A stretch of 14,955 nt of DNA from Synergistaceae bacterium (GTDB taxonomy: Bacteria; Synergistota; Synergistia; Synergistales; Aminobacteriaceae), in NCBI GenBank assembly GCA_017455085.1, contig JAFTBT010000047.1:1-14955 (forward strand). Direction: 5' to 3'. Of this stretch, positions 1-7,089 are shown piece by piece. How positions within the stretch are numbered: position 1 is the first letter of the stretch; each line of letters opens with the position of its first letter. The position numbers were made by a program, and so were the translations under genes. A model generated the notes under the pieces. The model was not told where the DNA came from and ran no database searches. It saw nothing but the letters and a program-made list of their open reading frames with translations.

Positions 1-171
1 ATACGATACGAAATTATGACAAAGGAGGTAGACTCTGCTACATTCGGGTTAGAGGGTGGGGAGTGCATGTGTCTACGACATGTAAACACCGATAGCACTA
101 TAAACATGATTTACTGGGTAACCCCCAGCTACCGGTGGCTAGCCGGAAAGTTAAGCCTTTGGACTGTCTGA
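1..171 (+). CDS. Open 3' end of a truncated frame, possibly the tail of a TnpB-like protein
   Basis: Frame 1 is open from the window edge to TGA at 169-171 (56 residues, no start needed inside the window). The translation holds KEVDSATFGLEGGEC and later YWVTPSYRWLAGKLSLW. It is not a domain I can name. Extended, poorly conserved tails downstream of the zinc ribbon are common in TnpB proteins of IS200/IS605 elements, and the overlapping DNA is rich in inverted repeats, as expected where the TnpB guide RNA overlaps the gene end. That identification is inference. A frame this short can also be open by chance, and frame 3 is open to the stop at 93-95 as well. Confidence 0.25.
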   Translation: MRYEIMTKEVDSATFGLEGGECMCLRHVNTDSTINMIYWVTPSYRWLAGKLSLWTV

Positions 172-210
172 CAAACCTTAGTAGCTACGGCAAACGGGGA
201 CAGGTTGAAC
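60..210 (+). ncRNA. Candidate structured RNA or transposon right end (TnpB omega-RNA-like)
   Basis: Several nested inverted repeats lie in 150 bases. AGTGC (62-66) pairs with GCACT (95-99) and encloses the hairpin CATGT/ACATG (66-70 with 78-82). CTGGG/CCCAG (114-118 with 124-128) forms another hairpin. CCGG-rich arms flank GGCTAGCC around 131-147. AACCT (174-178) can pair with AGGTT (202-206). The stretch ends in GGTTGAAC at 203-210. Dense structure ending in a short conserved-looking end, just upstream of an unrelated gene, fits the right end of an IS200/IS605-family element whose RNA would take its guide from bases after about 210. No riboswitch class was recognised. The family assignment is inference. 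Confidence 0.3.
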
Positions 211-222
211 AAGGAATAATCT

Positions 223-255
223 AGAAAGTGTATCCCACACACTATTACACTTTTT
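223..255 (+). terminator. Hairpin with T-run upstream of the five-gene operon
   Basis: AAAGTGTA (225-232) is perfectly inverted as TACACTTT (246-253). The stem extends outward by a G-U and an A-U pair and is followed by a T-run at 251-255. It looks like a weak, A/T-rich intrinsic terminator, perhaps insulating the operon from transcription out of the element at the left. Because it ends only 21 bases before the ATG at 277 it could instead be an operator or leader hairpin. No convincing -35/-10 pair was found around it. Confidence 0.4.
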
Positions 256-276
256 ATGTAGCAGATACCTTTTCAC

Positions 277-1461
277 ATGGAAGATAAAGGGAAAATTATT
301 AGTACCTGCGATATTGACGATAACCTTGCGCTCCAGATATGGACTCGCGGACATACTCCCAGACTCTCAATCTATAACAAGGTCAAAAATGCTCGCAAAC
401 TGATTCATATCGCGTGGGTCGAAAAACTCGACAGGACTCTCACCATCAGCGGCAAAAAACCAGGAGAAAATATCACCTACACCGTGAAAGACTTCGTGCC
501 TGCAATCTCCAAGATACTCACAGAGTTTTATGCCAAGACCAATTTCAAGCTGAAGTTCCTCAAGCTCGTGGTAGACCTCGAAAAAGCCCTGAACCGTCCC
601 GAAATCGCCAACACTAAGGCCGATATTGCCATGATGGGTGAAGAAAAACGTTCCGCACTGTGGATCGCTGACTGCACCGGAGGAGACAGAAATTCCGGAC
701 TTTTCCGCCCGTTCTTCCCGCTGAGTGAGCGAGAAGCACAGATCGCAACAGAAGACAGCCTCAGAATCACCGAAGCCGCCATGAAGACCGCTGAAGGCCT
801 CATCAAAACCGGAGTCCCTGCTGCACTCAAAGAGGCCAACCCTGAACGCTGGCACAACACCGTACGCGTGGTAGCTGCTGCGATGCTGTTAGGGTTCTCG
901 TACTGTGGAGGGGACGGCACAAAAATGGCTGAAGAGATCTGGGCGGAAGGCGAAAAGAAAGCTCCGACTCAGCTCGGCCAAGTTGCTATGAAAGCTCCAG
1001 TACGAAAATTCTCACTCAATGACCCGGGACTCGTCAGGCTCGGCCACAAACTCACCGCGTATATTCGACACTGCTACTACATTGATGACCTGGATATCGA
1101 GTACGTAGGAGACAGCACTAAAGAACTTCAGGACGCAGATTTTGCACGTTCACGGCGAATAGACTTCAACACCGGCACTCTTGGGGATGTCCCGTACAGA
1201 GTTACTTTCTACGAGAATCCTGACGAGGGACTGACAGCGTTCGGGTGTGTTCCCAGAATGCAGACAGCAAGGCATACCGGAGATATGGTGCTGATAATTC
1301 CGACTGCAACGTACAAGCAGGCTCTCGCGAATAACAGCATGGGCAACGCTGAGGATGACTTTTTCACGATAACGAGGCTGTTGTGGGCGAAACAGTTCAA
1401 GGCGTGGTTCGAGACCCTGAAGCCGTATGTTGGGAAGTTTGCGGGGCTGATACAGTCATGA
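277..1461 (+). CDS. Hypothetical protein, first gene of the envelope operon
   Basis: This 394-residue protein belongs to no family I recognise. It has no signal peptide and no clear membrane segment, so it is probably cytoplasmic, unlike the four genes after it. The N-terminal third is mixed charged sequence. The middle (about 155-235) is Ala/Glu/Lys-rich and helix-like. The C-terminal third has several Tyr/Asp-rich stretches (YIRHCYYIDDLDIEY). In-frame TAG at 259-261 rules out a longer start, so ATG 277 is the first possible one. No good Shine-Dalgarno motif precedes it, which leaves open a leaderless mRNA or a 5' end altered by the insertion upstream. Its stop TGA overlaps the start of the next gene (ATGA at 1458-1461), so the two are likely translationally coupled. 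A regulator, chaperone or cytoplasmic partner of the exported products is possible but unsupported. Confidence 0.75.
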   Translation: MEDKGKIISTCDIDDNLALQIWTRGHTPRLSIYNKVKNARKLIHIAWVEKLDRTLTISGKKPGENITYTVKDFVPAISKILTEFYAKTNFKLKFLKLVVDLEKALNRPEIANTKADIAMMGEEKRSALWIADCTGGDRNSGLFRPFFPLSEREAQIATEDSLRITEAAMKTAEGLIKTGVPAALKEANPERWHNTVRVVAAAMLLGFSYCGGDGTKMAEEIWAEGEKKAPTQLGQVAMKAPVRKFSLNDPGLVRLGHKLTAYIRHCYYIDDLDIEYVGDSTKELQDADFARSRRIDFNTGTLGDVPYRVTFYENPDEGLTAFGCVPRMQTARHTGDMVLIIPTATYKQALANNSMGNAEDDFFTITRLLWAKQFKAWFETLKPYVGKFAGLIQS

Positions 1462-2504
1462 TGAAGAAATTAGCATGTGTTGTGATTCTGCTGGCGGTGC
1501 TTTCCGGAATCTCTGAGGCCGGCGGGCAAAGAAGGCTTTCCGTTGTGATTTTCCCGACTATTAACTCCACAGGCCTGGAGATTTGGGAGAGCAAGTATTA
1601 CCCGTATAACGTTCTGGAGCAAAAAATGTCGGAGTACTTCGAGAGTCTCTACAAGCAGTCTCCGTTAGTGGAAGCAAGAGTCCTTGATGAGGCAGCAATG
1701 AACAGGTGGCTTTCTGGGTCTAGGCGAGGGGATGATATGGCCGTTCAGCTTGAAATGTATTCTGCTGTGCTGAAGGATAAGCATATTCTGGGGACTGCTG
1801 AGACAGGAAAAGTGCTGCTGCGTTTGAGGGTGTATGACTCACGACGTGCTGTGCAGCTTGCAGTTCGGAACGTCAAGGGCAGTGATAGACGCTTCACGCT
1901 GGACTCGGACGAGGATATTTTCTGGTTTGACGCTGCGATTACGGGATTGGGTGCTCCGTTTGAGGGAGGGTTTGACCTTTTCGGACTCACGAAGAGCAAA
2001 TACACAGGGCAGAAGATGAGCCGGCTGACGTGGGCGCAGTTTCAGGGGTCATCACACTGGCAGGCTATCAAGAACTCCATCAATGCAGCATATGAGGAAT
2101 CACTGAACCATATACGCAACGTCATACGCAGCAATGAACCGGATGCACAGTTGCTCGCGAACGATACTTTTTCGGATTCGTATGACACTGTCGGGAGAAT
2201 CTTGGCCCCTACAGCAGACTCTACACGTAAACGCAGGGACTACATAATTTCGTTGGGAAGATATGCGAAAGGGTCTCTTGACGGCGTGAAGGTCGGTGAA
2301 GTGCTGGACGTTGTGAGGGCGGATACGTACGTTACGGTAGTGCCGAGTGATCCGGTTGTGGTGCTGCCGAAAGTTGTCGGCAAGGTGAAGGTGATCAAGG
2401 TCTATGATGACAACGCAATAGTCAGAGTCATCAAGGACAACAGGAAAGAGCCGGTAACCCTGAAGGATATAGTTGTGAAGCATACTAGAATGACGGGGAA
2501 GTGA
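1458..2504 (+). CDS. Secreted protein with FlgT/CsgG-like C-terminal domain
   Basis: The product is 348 residues from ATG 1458, which overlaps the stop of the preceding gene; ATG 1461 is an equally plausible start. The frame is open further upstream, but only here does it begin with a signal peptide: MMKK, a hydrophobic core (ACVVILLAVLSG) and a likely cleavage after SEA (about residue 22). The mature protein opens with a beta strand, LSVVIFPTINSTG, like the first strand of CsgG/TolB-N-type periplasmic proteins. Residues 276-330 (GVKVGEVLDVVR, then VVGKVKVIKVYDDNAIVRV) resemble the C-terminal beta domain of FlgT and related outer-membrane-associated proteins. The middle is unassigned. Fold suggestions come from pattern only. 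It sits three bases before the next gene, in the same operon. Export is well supported; function is not. Confidence 0.8.
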   Translation: MMKKLACVVILLAVLSGISEAGGQRRLSVVIFPTINSTGLEIWESKYYPYNVLEQKMSEYFESLYKQSPLVEARVLDEAAMNRWLSGSRRGDDMAVQLEMYSAVLKDKHILGTAETGKVLLRLRVYDSRRAVQLAVRNVKGSDRRFTLDSDEDIFWFDAAITGLGAPFEGGFDLFGLTKSKYTGQKMSRLTWAQFQGSSHWQAIKNSINAAYEESLNHIRNVIRSNEPDAQLLANDTFSDSYDTVGRILAPTADSTRKRRDYIISLGRYAKGSLDGVKVGEVLDVVRADTYVTVVPSDPVVVLPKVVGKVKVIKVYDDNAIVRVIKDNRKEPVTLKDIVVKHTRMTGK

Positions 2505-2507
2505 TAG

Positions 2508-4046
2508 ATGATGAAGAGAATGATGTTGATGATATTGGGAATGTTGGGGAGTAGAGTTTTTCCGTCGTCAATGTCGGGAATGTTGGGGAGTAGAGTTTTT
2601 CCGTCGTCAATGTCGGGAATGTTGAGTAAGAGCATTTTTCTGCTGATGATGTCACTAATGCTGGTGATGTCTCCCGCGTTTGGGGAGGATGACGACAGCA
2701 CACCATACATGCCGTATCCTGTGATTCCGCCTCAGACTCAGCCCGCAAAGTCTCCCGCAAAGAAGCCTGCTCCCAAGAAGAAAGCTGCTCCCAAAAAGCC
2801 CGCGAAGAAACCCGCCCCAAAGAAGCCCGCAAAAAAAGCTCCTGCACGTCCATCAAGCCTTCAGCAGGGTATAGCACTCCTCGAACAGGACAGGTACGAA
2901 CAGGCTAAGCCCTACCTGCTCAAAGCCATTCAGGAGGACAGGAATAACCCTAATGTGTGGTACTGGTACGGTGTCTATCACGAAAAGACCGGCGGCTTCC
3001 ATCAGGCGCAGTATTTCTACAGCAAAGCTATCACTATCGACCCAGCTTTTGAGCCGTTATCCCGCGTGGTGTATTACCCCGAAGATTCCGAGAAGACTCC
3101 TCTGTGGGATCCCAAACGTTCCGCAAGAGTCTACCCTGTCGAAGTCGCAAGCACAGGAGGACTCTCAACTGTCCCCGCAGGTTTACCGGGCCGCTCAAGT
3201 TTTCCAGAAGCTCCCAACGATCCCGAACTCCCTCATGTTCCTGTGTATACTCCTCCTGAACCGGGTGCTGCTCCGTTTGATGGCGATGCTTGGAGTCCCG
3301 CTGTGTATGTGCCTCCGAGTCCTGAAGAAGTCCAGACAGAAGGCGAGATGTTCCCGCAATATCTGCCTCCAGAACCGCAGAGCATAATCGCTCAGGATTC
3401 ACAGACAGGCAGGCAAATTCTGGAGATACCTATGCGTTACCCTGAAGGCTACTCGACAGAATACGAACAGCCAGAACCAGAAAACACAGGCCGCATCATC
3501 CGCGCAGACTTGCCACTGTATACTCCGCCTAACCCAGGCGAAAAACCTAAGGCTGTCCCGAAACAGACCCAGACCGTCACGCAGACTAAGCCACCAAAAA
3601 CTCAGAGCAACACTCAGGCCAAAAATGCAGACACAAAAGTTCAGGGTCAAGAAAGTACATCAAGACGCAGGGCATCAGTTCCGGCAAGCAGAGTAGTACG
3701 TCAGAGTCAGAAGCCGCGAAAATCTTCGGCAAAAGCTGCTCCGGCAGTTACCAGCACCCGGAGGACTCGGACACAGCCCCCACGCAGAAGCAGCACCGCA
3801 TCACGTGACGTTAGGCCGCAGACTCCAGCGAGACCCTCACAGCCCGCGAGACCCTCACAGCCCAAGACACAGCCGCGCACTCCTGAGCCAGTGACTCCCA
3901 CACCGAGCAACCCTGAGCCAGTTCAGTACAGGCCACAGAATCAGGAACATATGCCACCAGCAGGACAGTATGCACCAGACCCGGGAACTATTCCGGAAAA
4001 TCAGCAAACTCCGCTCCCTCCAGTCGGACAGGGCAGCCAGAAATAG
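2508..4046 (+). CDS. Secreted TPR protein with Lys/Pro rod and Pro-rich tail
   Basis: As called from ATG 2508 (GGGGAAG 7 bases upstream) the protein has 512 residues. Its order is a Met-rich start, two in-frame 13-residue repeats (11-36), a signal-peptide core at about 38-59 ending SPAFG, an acidic patch, and a 36-residue Lys/Pro/Ala segment (80-115) of KKPAPKKPAKK type. About two TPR units follow at 116-183 (GIALLEQDRYEQAKPYLLKA, then YYSKAI-like FYSKAITIDPAF). A long Pro/Thr/Gln-rich, probably disordered tail completes it. The tail repeats the motif P-x-Y-x-P-P-x-P four times (PVYTPPEP, AVYVPPSP, PQYLPPEP, PLYTPPNP). ATG 2619 (MLSKSIFLL) gives a cleaner signal peptide and may be the true or ancestral start. 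The layout suggests an extracytoplasmic scaffold: a cationic rod that could bind peptidoglycan or LPS, and a TPR for partner binding. That role is inference. Confidence 0.8.
   Translation: MMKRMMLMILGMLGSRVFPSSMSGMLGSRVFPSSMSGMLSKSIFLLMMSLMLVMSPAFGEDDDSTPYMPYPVIPPQTQPAKSPAKKPAPKKKAAPKKPAKKPAPKKPAKKAPARPSSLQQGIALLEQDRYEQAKPYLLKAIQEDRNNPNVWYWYGVYHEKTGGFHQAQYFYSKAITIDPAFEPLSRVVYYPEDSEKTPLWDPKRSARVYPVEVASTGGLSTVPAGLPGRSSFPEAPNDPELPHVPVYTPPEPGAAPFDGDAWSPAVYVPPSPEEVQTEGEMFPQYLPPEPQSIIAQDSQTGRQILEIPMRYPEGYSTEYEQPEPENTGRIIRADLPLYTPPNPGEKPKAVPKQTQTVTQTKPPKTQSNTQAKNADTKVQGQESTSRRRASVPASRVVRQSQKPRKSSAKAAPAVTSTRRTRTQPPRRSSTASRDVRPQTPARPSQPARPSQPKTQPRTPEPVTPTPSNPEPVQYRPQNQEHMPPAGQYAPDPGTIPENQQTPLPPVGQGSQK
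2537..2624 (+). repeat. 39-bp tandem minisatellite in the 5' coding end
   Basis: Two exact copies of a 39-bp unit lie at 2537-2575 and 2576-2614, and the first ten bases of a third lie at 2615-2624. The unit begins GGGAATGTTGGGGAGTAGAG and ends CGTCAATGTC. Thirty-nine bases is 13 codons (GMLGSRVFPSSMS), so copy-number change lengthens or shortens the leader without shifting frame. Exact identity between copies indicates recent duplication. On the other strand the unit reads as a similar repeat (NIPDIDDGKTLLP), which is coincidental coding. Confidence 0.95.
3828..3863 (+). repeat. 18-bp tandem duplication in the Pro-rich tail
   Basis: The unit GCGAGACCCTCACAGCCC occurs at 3828-3845 and again, identically, at 3846-3863. 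It encodes two ARPSQP-type hexapeptides and keeps frame. This is a small sign that the low-complexity tail grows by slippage. Confidence 0.9.
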
Positions 4047-4058
4047 CGAGGTGATACC

Positions 4059-4868
4059 ATGAAGAAAGTTATTGCAGTTTTCGCCCTGGTGCTTGGCCTG
4101 AGTTCGTGTGCGTCATGTGCGGACAAAGCTATTCAGGTCACGCAGCCTGCTTATCACAACATGAAATTCTACGTGTACAAGCCCGTGAACGTCCCAAGAG
4201 ATTTTTACGTTACGTTTGACGGATATTTAGTCTACAGGGACAGCAAAGGCATCTGGAATTACGGCTCGAACGAGAAAGGCGGACTCACCAAGACAAATTA
4301 CGTTGTGGGTACAGTGATTCCGTCAGTGGTCAGGCTCAAACCCTACAGCACAAAAATTTCGTCAGTAGCTCCGATCCTGAGAGAGCCTATATCAGCGCAG
4401 ACATCACAGCCAAAATCTACACAGGCATCTTCGGCTCAGAGTCCCAAGTCTCCGCGTATAGTCTACATGCCTCCCGCGTCAGGCCTTGAGGTCTACAACG
4501 CACCTGTACTCAGTCCCAATAATCCCGACTGGACACAGAACTCGAACTTTATGGCGATAAGCAGGTGGCAGAACAGCATCGACCGTATCGGCATACTCAA
4601 CAGACCTATGATTCCCGTAGCGTGGAAGGGAGATTTCCCCGAAGTGATCTACGCGTGGACAGGCCTACAGTGGCGGCAGCTCGACTCCAAAGCAAAGCAT
4701 ACCCCAGCGTTGAGTACACTACGGCGAGAAGCATACGACCTCAACAAATACATCCGGAAGGTCAACATGCACCGCTGGACTGATGACGATACGCATGTAC
4801 TCTCTCAGTATTCTGTCATGTGGGGCTATGAATGGATGGGGCTAATCATTCTCGGAAAGGAGTATTAA
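4059..4868 (+). CDS. Probable lipoprotein, paralogue of the next gene
   Basis: The 269-residue product starts at ATG 4059, with GAGGTG five bases upstream. The N-terminus is a signal peptide with a lipobox, L14-S15-S16-C17, so lipidation at Cys17 is likely; a signal peptidase I site after SCA is the alternative. Two blocks are shared with the following gene. Block A (about 36-90) is FYVYxPxNxPxDxYxTxDGY, then WxYG and TNYVVGxVxPS. Block B (about 156-206) is PDWTxxxxFMAI, DRIGxLN, PVAW and YAWTGxxW. Between them is a Ser/Gln/Pro-rich linker (about 105-140) that is shorter and different in the paralogue. No known family was recognised. It follows the TPR gene by 12 bases and lies 7 bases from the paralogue, so all are one transcript. 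A role at the envelope with the TPR and FlgT-like proteins is inferred from context. Confidence 0.8.
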   Translation: MKKVIAVFALVLGLSSCASCADKAIQVTQPAYHNMKFYVYKPVNVPRDFYVTFDGYLVYRDSKGIWNYGSNEKGGLTKTNYVVGTVIPSVVRLKPYSTKISSVAPILREPISAQTSQPKSTQASSAQSPKSPRIVYMPPASGLEVYNAPVLSPNNPDWTQNSNFMAISRWQNSIDRIGILNRPMIPVAWKGDFPEVIYAWTGLQWRQLDSKAKHTPALSTLRREAYDLNKYIRKVNMHRWTDDDTHVLSQYSVMWGYEWMGLIILGKEY

Positions 4869-4875
4869 CGAAACC

Positions 4876-5634
4876 ATGAATGCACGAAAATTTTTGCTGG
4901 CAGTCGCGATTCTGGGGCTTATGGTCTCAACTGGAGAAGCCAAACGCTACATCACTGAGCCGCTGCTAGTCCCGCAGTCACCGTATGCAGGAATGACTTT
5001 CTACGTCTACAGACCCTATAACATGCCTGAAGACTGGTACATCACGCTTGACGGGTATCCTGTCCACAAAAACGATGACGGAACTTGGGTGTATGGCACT
5101 TCCGAAGGCCCGAACCTCGTTGCGACAAATTACGTTGTCGGCTCTGTAGTCCCATCTATGGCGGGAATCACTAAGTGGATCTCTGACGCACAGATCTCTG
5201 AACTTCGGAAGCTCCCTACAGCAGAAACACTAGCAGTCCGGCAGAAAGGCTACACCCGCAACCAGATGGCTCAAGGCAAAAAATACTCTACATACATTCC
5301 GGACTGGACATTCAGCCCAACATTTATGGCCATCGGGAACTGGAAGGGTACTGTCGACAGAATCGGAGTGCTGAATAATCCTGCTATGCCCGTTGCGTGG
5401 AGCGGCAAGAATCCCAAAGTAGTCTACGCGTGGACAGGAAAAGCATGGTATCAAGTGAACGTCAAAGAGTCTCAGTCGGCACTGAAAGCTATCCTGCATG
5501 ACTATAGTGTATTGCGGAGGCTGGTGCGTGAGTCGGGCTTCAAGTGGTACGCTCAGGATATGCCGATTCTTGCACAGCAGGCCAAAGCGTGGGGTTACTA
5601 TTGGCTCGGAGAAATCACCATCTCGAAACACTGA
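4876..5634 (+). CDS. Secreted protein, paralogue of the preceding lipoprotein
   Basis: The 252-residue product starts at ATG 4876. The ribosome-binding site AAAGGAG (4856-4862) lies inside the end of the previous gene, an unusually long 13 bases from the start. The N-terminus (MNARKFLLAVAILGLMVSTGEA) is a typical cleavable signal peptide with an Ala at the cut site and no lipobox Cys, unlike its neighbour. Blocks A (about 42-94) and B (about 141-193) match the upstream paralogue closely: FYVYRPYNMPEDWYITLDGY, TNYVVGSVVPS, FMAIGNWKGTVDRIGVLN and YAWTGKAW. The C-terminal helix-like region ends GYYWLGEITISKH, echoing GYEWMGLIILGKEY in the paralogue. The pair probably arose by tandem duplication; one appears membrane-anchored and one soluble. 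It is the last gene before the terminator at 5653. Function is unknown. Confidence 0.8.
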   Translation: MNARKFLLAVAILGLMVSTGEAKRYITEPLLVPQSPYAGMTFYVYRPYNMPEDWYITLDGYPVHKNDDGTWVYGTSEGPNLVATNYVVGSVVPSMAGITKWISDAQISELRKLPTAETLAVRQKGYTRNQMAQGKKYSTYIPDWTFSPTFMAIGNWKGTVDRIGVLNNPAMPVAWSGKNPKVVYAWTGKAWYQVNVKESQSALKAILHDYSVLRRLVRESGFKWYAQDMPILAQQAKAWGYYWLGEITISKH

Positions 5635-5652
5635 ATGGCTTTCACGAATCAC

Positions 5653-5688
5653 ACAGTCTCTCTCAGAAAATGGGGGAGGCTGTTTTTT
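5653..5688 (+). terminator. Intrinsic terminator of the five-gene operon
   Basis: ACAGTCTCTC (5653-5662) pairs along all ten bases with GGGAGGCTGT (5674-5683), including two G-U pairs. The stem is followed by six Ts (5683-5688). It lies 19 bases after the last operon gene. Confidence 0.9.
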
Positions 5689-5736
5689 GTAAGCAGTAAT
5701 CACTCATCAATAAGTAGCATCGATTATACTCAAGGC

Positions 5737-5745
5737 TGATATAAT
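5737..5745 (+). promoter_or_regulatory. Extended -10 promoter for the AAA+ ATPase gene
   Basis: TGATATAAT is a perfect extended -10 element (TGn followed by TATAAT). No good -35 is present at the right distance, which is typical of extended -10 promoters. Transcription would start near 5752, giving a leader of about 38 bases that holds the ribosome-binding site AGAGGA (5774-5779), ten bases before ATG 5790. Confidence 0.65.
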
Positions 5746-5789
5746 GCGTGAAAATTCACCCATACTTTACTATAGAGGATTGATTTAAC

Positions 5790-6995
5790 ATGTGTGTATT
5801 ACTAGCATATGAAGCTCCCGCAGACAGCCTCATCGTCAGACTCAGTACAGCATTCAGCAGCAATGACGCTCTGGAGATTCACATACTCTTTCACGAACTG
5901 ATCTCCACTGCCTGCAAGAATCACTACGCTTCCGGAAATCTCTGGCAGAACTACCTCACACACTTCATTCTGAGCAACGAGAACTTTTTCTCACTCGCAT
6001 GTGAACGCAAAGAATCTCCCGGCGGCTCCCTCAAGGACGTAGCACTTCACGACTTCGAGGCATTCATGCGGCTGTTTTGGCTGAACAATGAACACATGCA
6101 CTACATCTCGGATTTTCACAGCACCGGCCAAGAAAACACTCAAGTCTGCGAGATCAGCAAAGCCATCTACGAATGCACTTCAGCCGAGAAAATGTACGAC
6201 ATCGTCACGAACTTTTACCGCAGGCACGGAATCGGAAAGCTGGCATTTCACCGGGCATTCAGGTTTGACGGCCAAGAGCTATTACCTGTCGAGCATGTGG
6301 GCAGCGTGAGGCTCTCGGACATTGTGGGCTATGACGCGCAGAAGGCAGAACTCACTGCTAACACTGAGGCTTTCGTGTCGGGGCGGCCTGCGAACAATGT
6401 GCTGCTGTACGGTGACGGAGGCACAGGGAAATCCACCAGCGTGAAGGCGATTCTGAATGAGTATGCTTCTCGCGGACTCAGGGTGATAGAGATCTACAAG
6501 CACCAATTCAGGGATATTCTCAAGCTCACGGAAATGCTCAGGGATCGCAATTACAAGTTCGTGATATTCATAGATGATTTATCTTTCGAGGAAGGGGAAG
6601 TGGAGTATAAATACCTTAAGGCCATAATTGAGGGAGGCATTGAGACACGGCCGGAGAATATATTAATCTACGCCACGTCAAACCGCAGGCATATAGTCCG
6701 GGAAATCTGGAAGGACAGGGACGACATGGAGCATCAGGGAGATATTCACAGGTCAGACACCGTAGAGGAAAAGCTGTCTCTTGCGTCACGATTCGGTATC
6801 GCGATCAATTACTCGAGTCCTGACAGAAATATGTACCACGAGATTGTGAGGAGTCTTGCGGAAAGTGCGGGGCTTGAGGTTAACGATGAGCTTATGGCTG
6901 GAGCGGACAGGTGGGAGATTCGTCACGGAGGCAAAACCGGGCGGGCAGCGCGTCAGTATGTGGACTACCTGTTAGGGCGTAAGGATGCGCAGTGA
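5790..6995 (+). CDS. AAA+ ATPase of the DUF815 family
   Basis: The 401-residue protein has an N-terminal half (1-170) of helical, variable sequence and a C-terminal AAA+ module. The segment VRLSDIVGYDAQKAEL leads into Walker A GDGGTGKS (residues 208-215). Walker B is VIFIDDLSFE (D262, D263), followed by the sensor-1-like strand LIYATSNRRH. Charged SRFG and GRAARQYVDYLL segments lie near the end. This arrangement (G..NVLLYGdgGTGKSS, FIDDLSFE, ATSNRRHL) is characteristic of the DUF815 family of predicted ATPases, which are widespread in bacteria but have no settled function; length fits the family. It has its own promoter and terminator, so it appears monocistronic and is not clearly tied to the upstream operon. 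Start ATG 5790 is supported by the upstream AGAGGA. Confidence 0.9.
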   Translation: MCVLLAYEAPADSLIVRLSTAFSSNDALEIHILFHELISTACKNHYASGNLWQNYLTHFILSNENFFSLACERKESPGGSLKDVALHDFEAFMRLFWLNNEHMHYISDFHSTGQENTQVCEISKAIYECTSAEKMYDIVTNFYRRHGIGKLAFHRAFRFDGQELLPVEHVGSVRLSDIVGYDAQKAELTANTEAFVSGRPANNVLLYGDGGTGKSTSVKAILNEYASRGLRVIEIYKHQFRDILKLTEMLRDRNYKFVIFIDDLSFEEGEVEYKYLKAIIEGGIETRPENILIYATSNRRHIVREIWKDRDDMEHQGDIHRSDTVEEKLSLASRFGIAINYSSPDRNMYHEIVRSLAESAGLEVNDELMAGADRWEIRHGGKTGRAARQYVDYLLGRKDAQ

Positions 6996-7053
6996 AAATT
7001 GCAACGGCTATCTATTTGTCGACCGTGAAGATTTCTGACAGACTTTAGACGAG

Positions 7054-7089
7054 TTACTCCTGTGCAATTGATGGCAGGGGTAATTTTTT
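7054..7089 (+). terminator. Intrinsic terminator after the AAA+ ATPase gene
   Basis: TTACTCCTG (7054-7062) pairs with CAGGGGTAA (7075-7083) over nine bases with one G-U pair, and is followed by six Ts (7084-7089). Confidence 0.9.

Noticed and set aside
1..276. Known metabolite riboswitch in the leader of the operon
   Set aside because: None of the conserved cores I know (TPP, cobalamin, FMN, SAM, c-di-GMP, guanidine) is visible, and the downstream gene has no metabolic identity.
2537..2624. Phase-variation switch by the 39-bp repeat
   Set aside because: The unit is a multiple of three, so copy changes cannot switch the frame on and off; only length variation remains possible.
2402..2877. 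Minus-strand frames with repeated NIPDIDDGKTLLP
   Set aside because: They are antisense shadows of the 39-bp repeat in the TPR gene; the sense strand carries the signal peptide, TPR and operon context.
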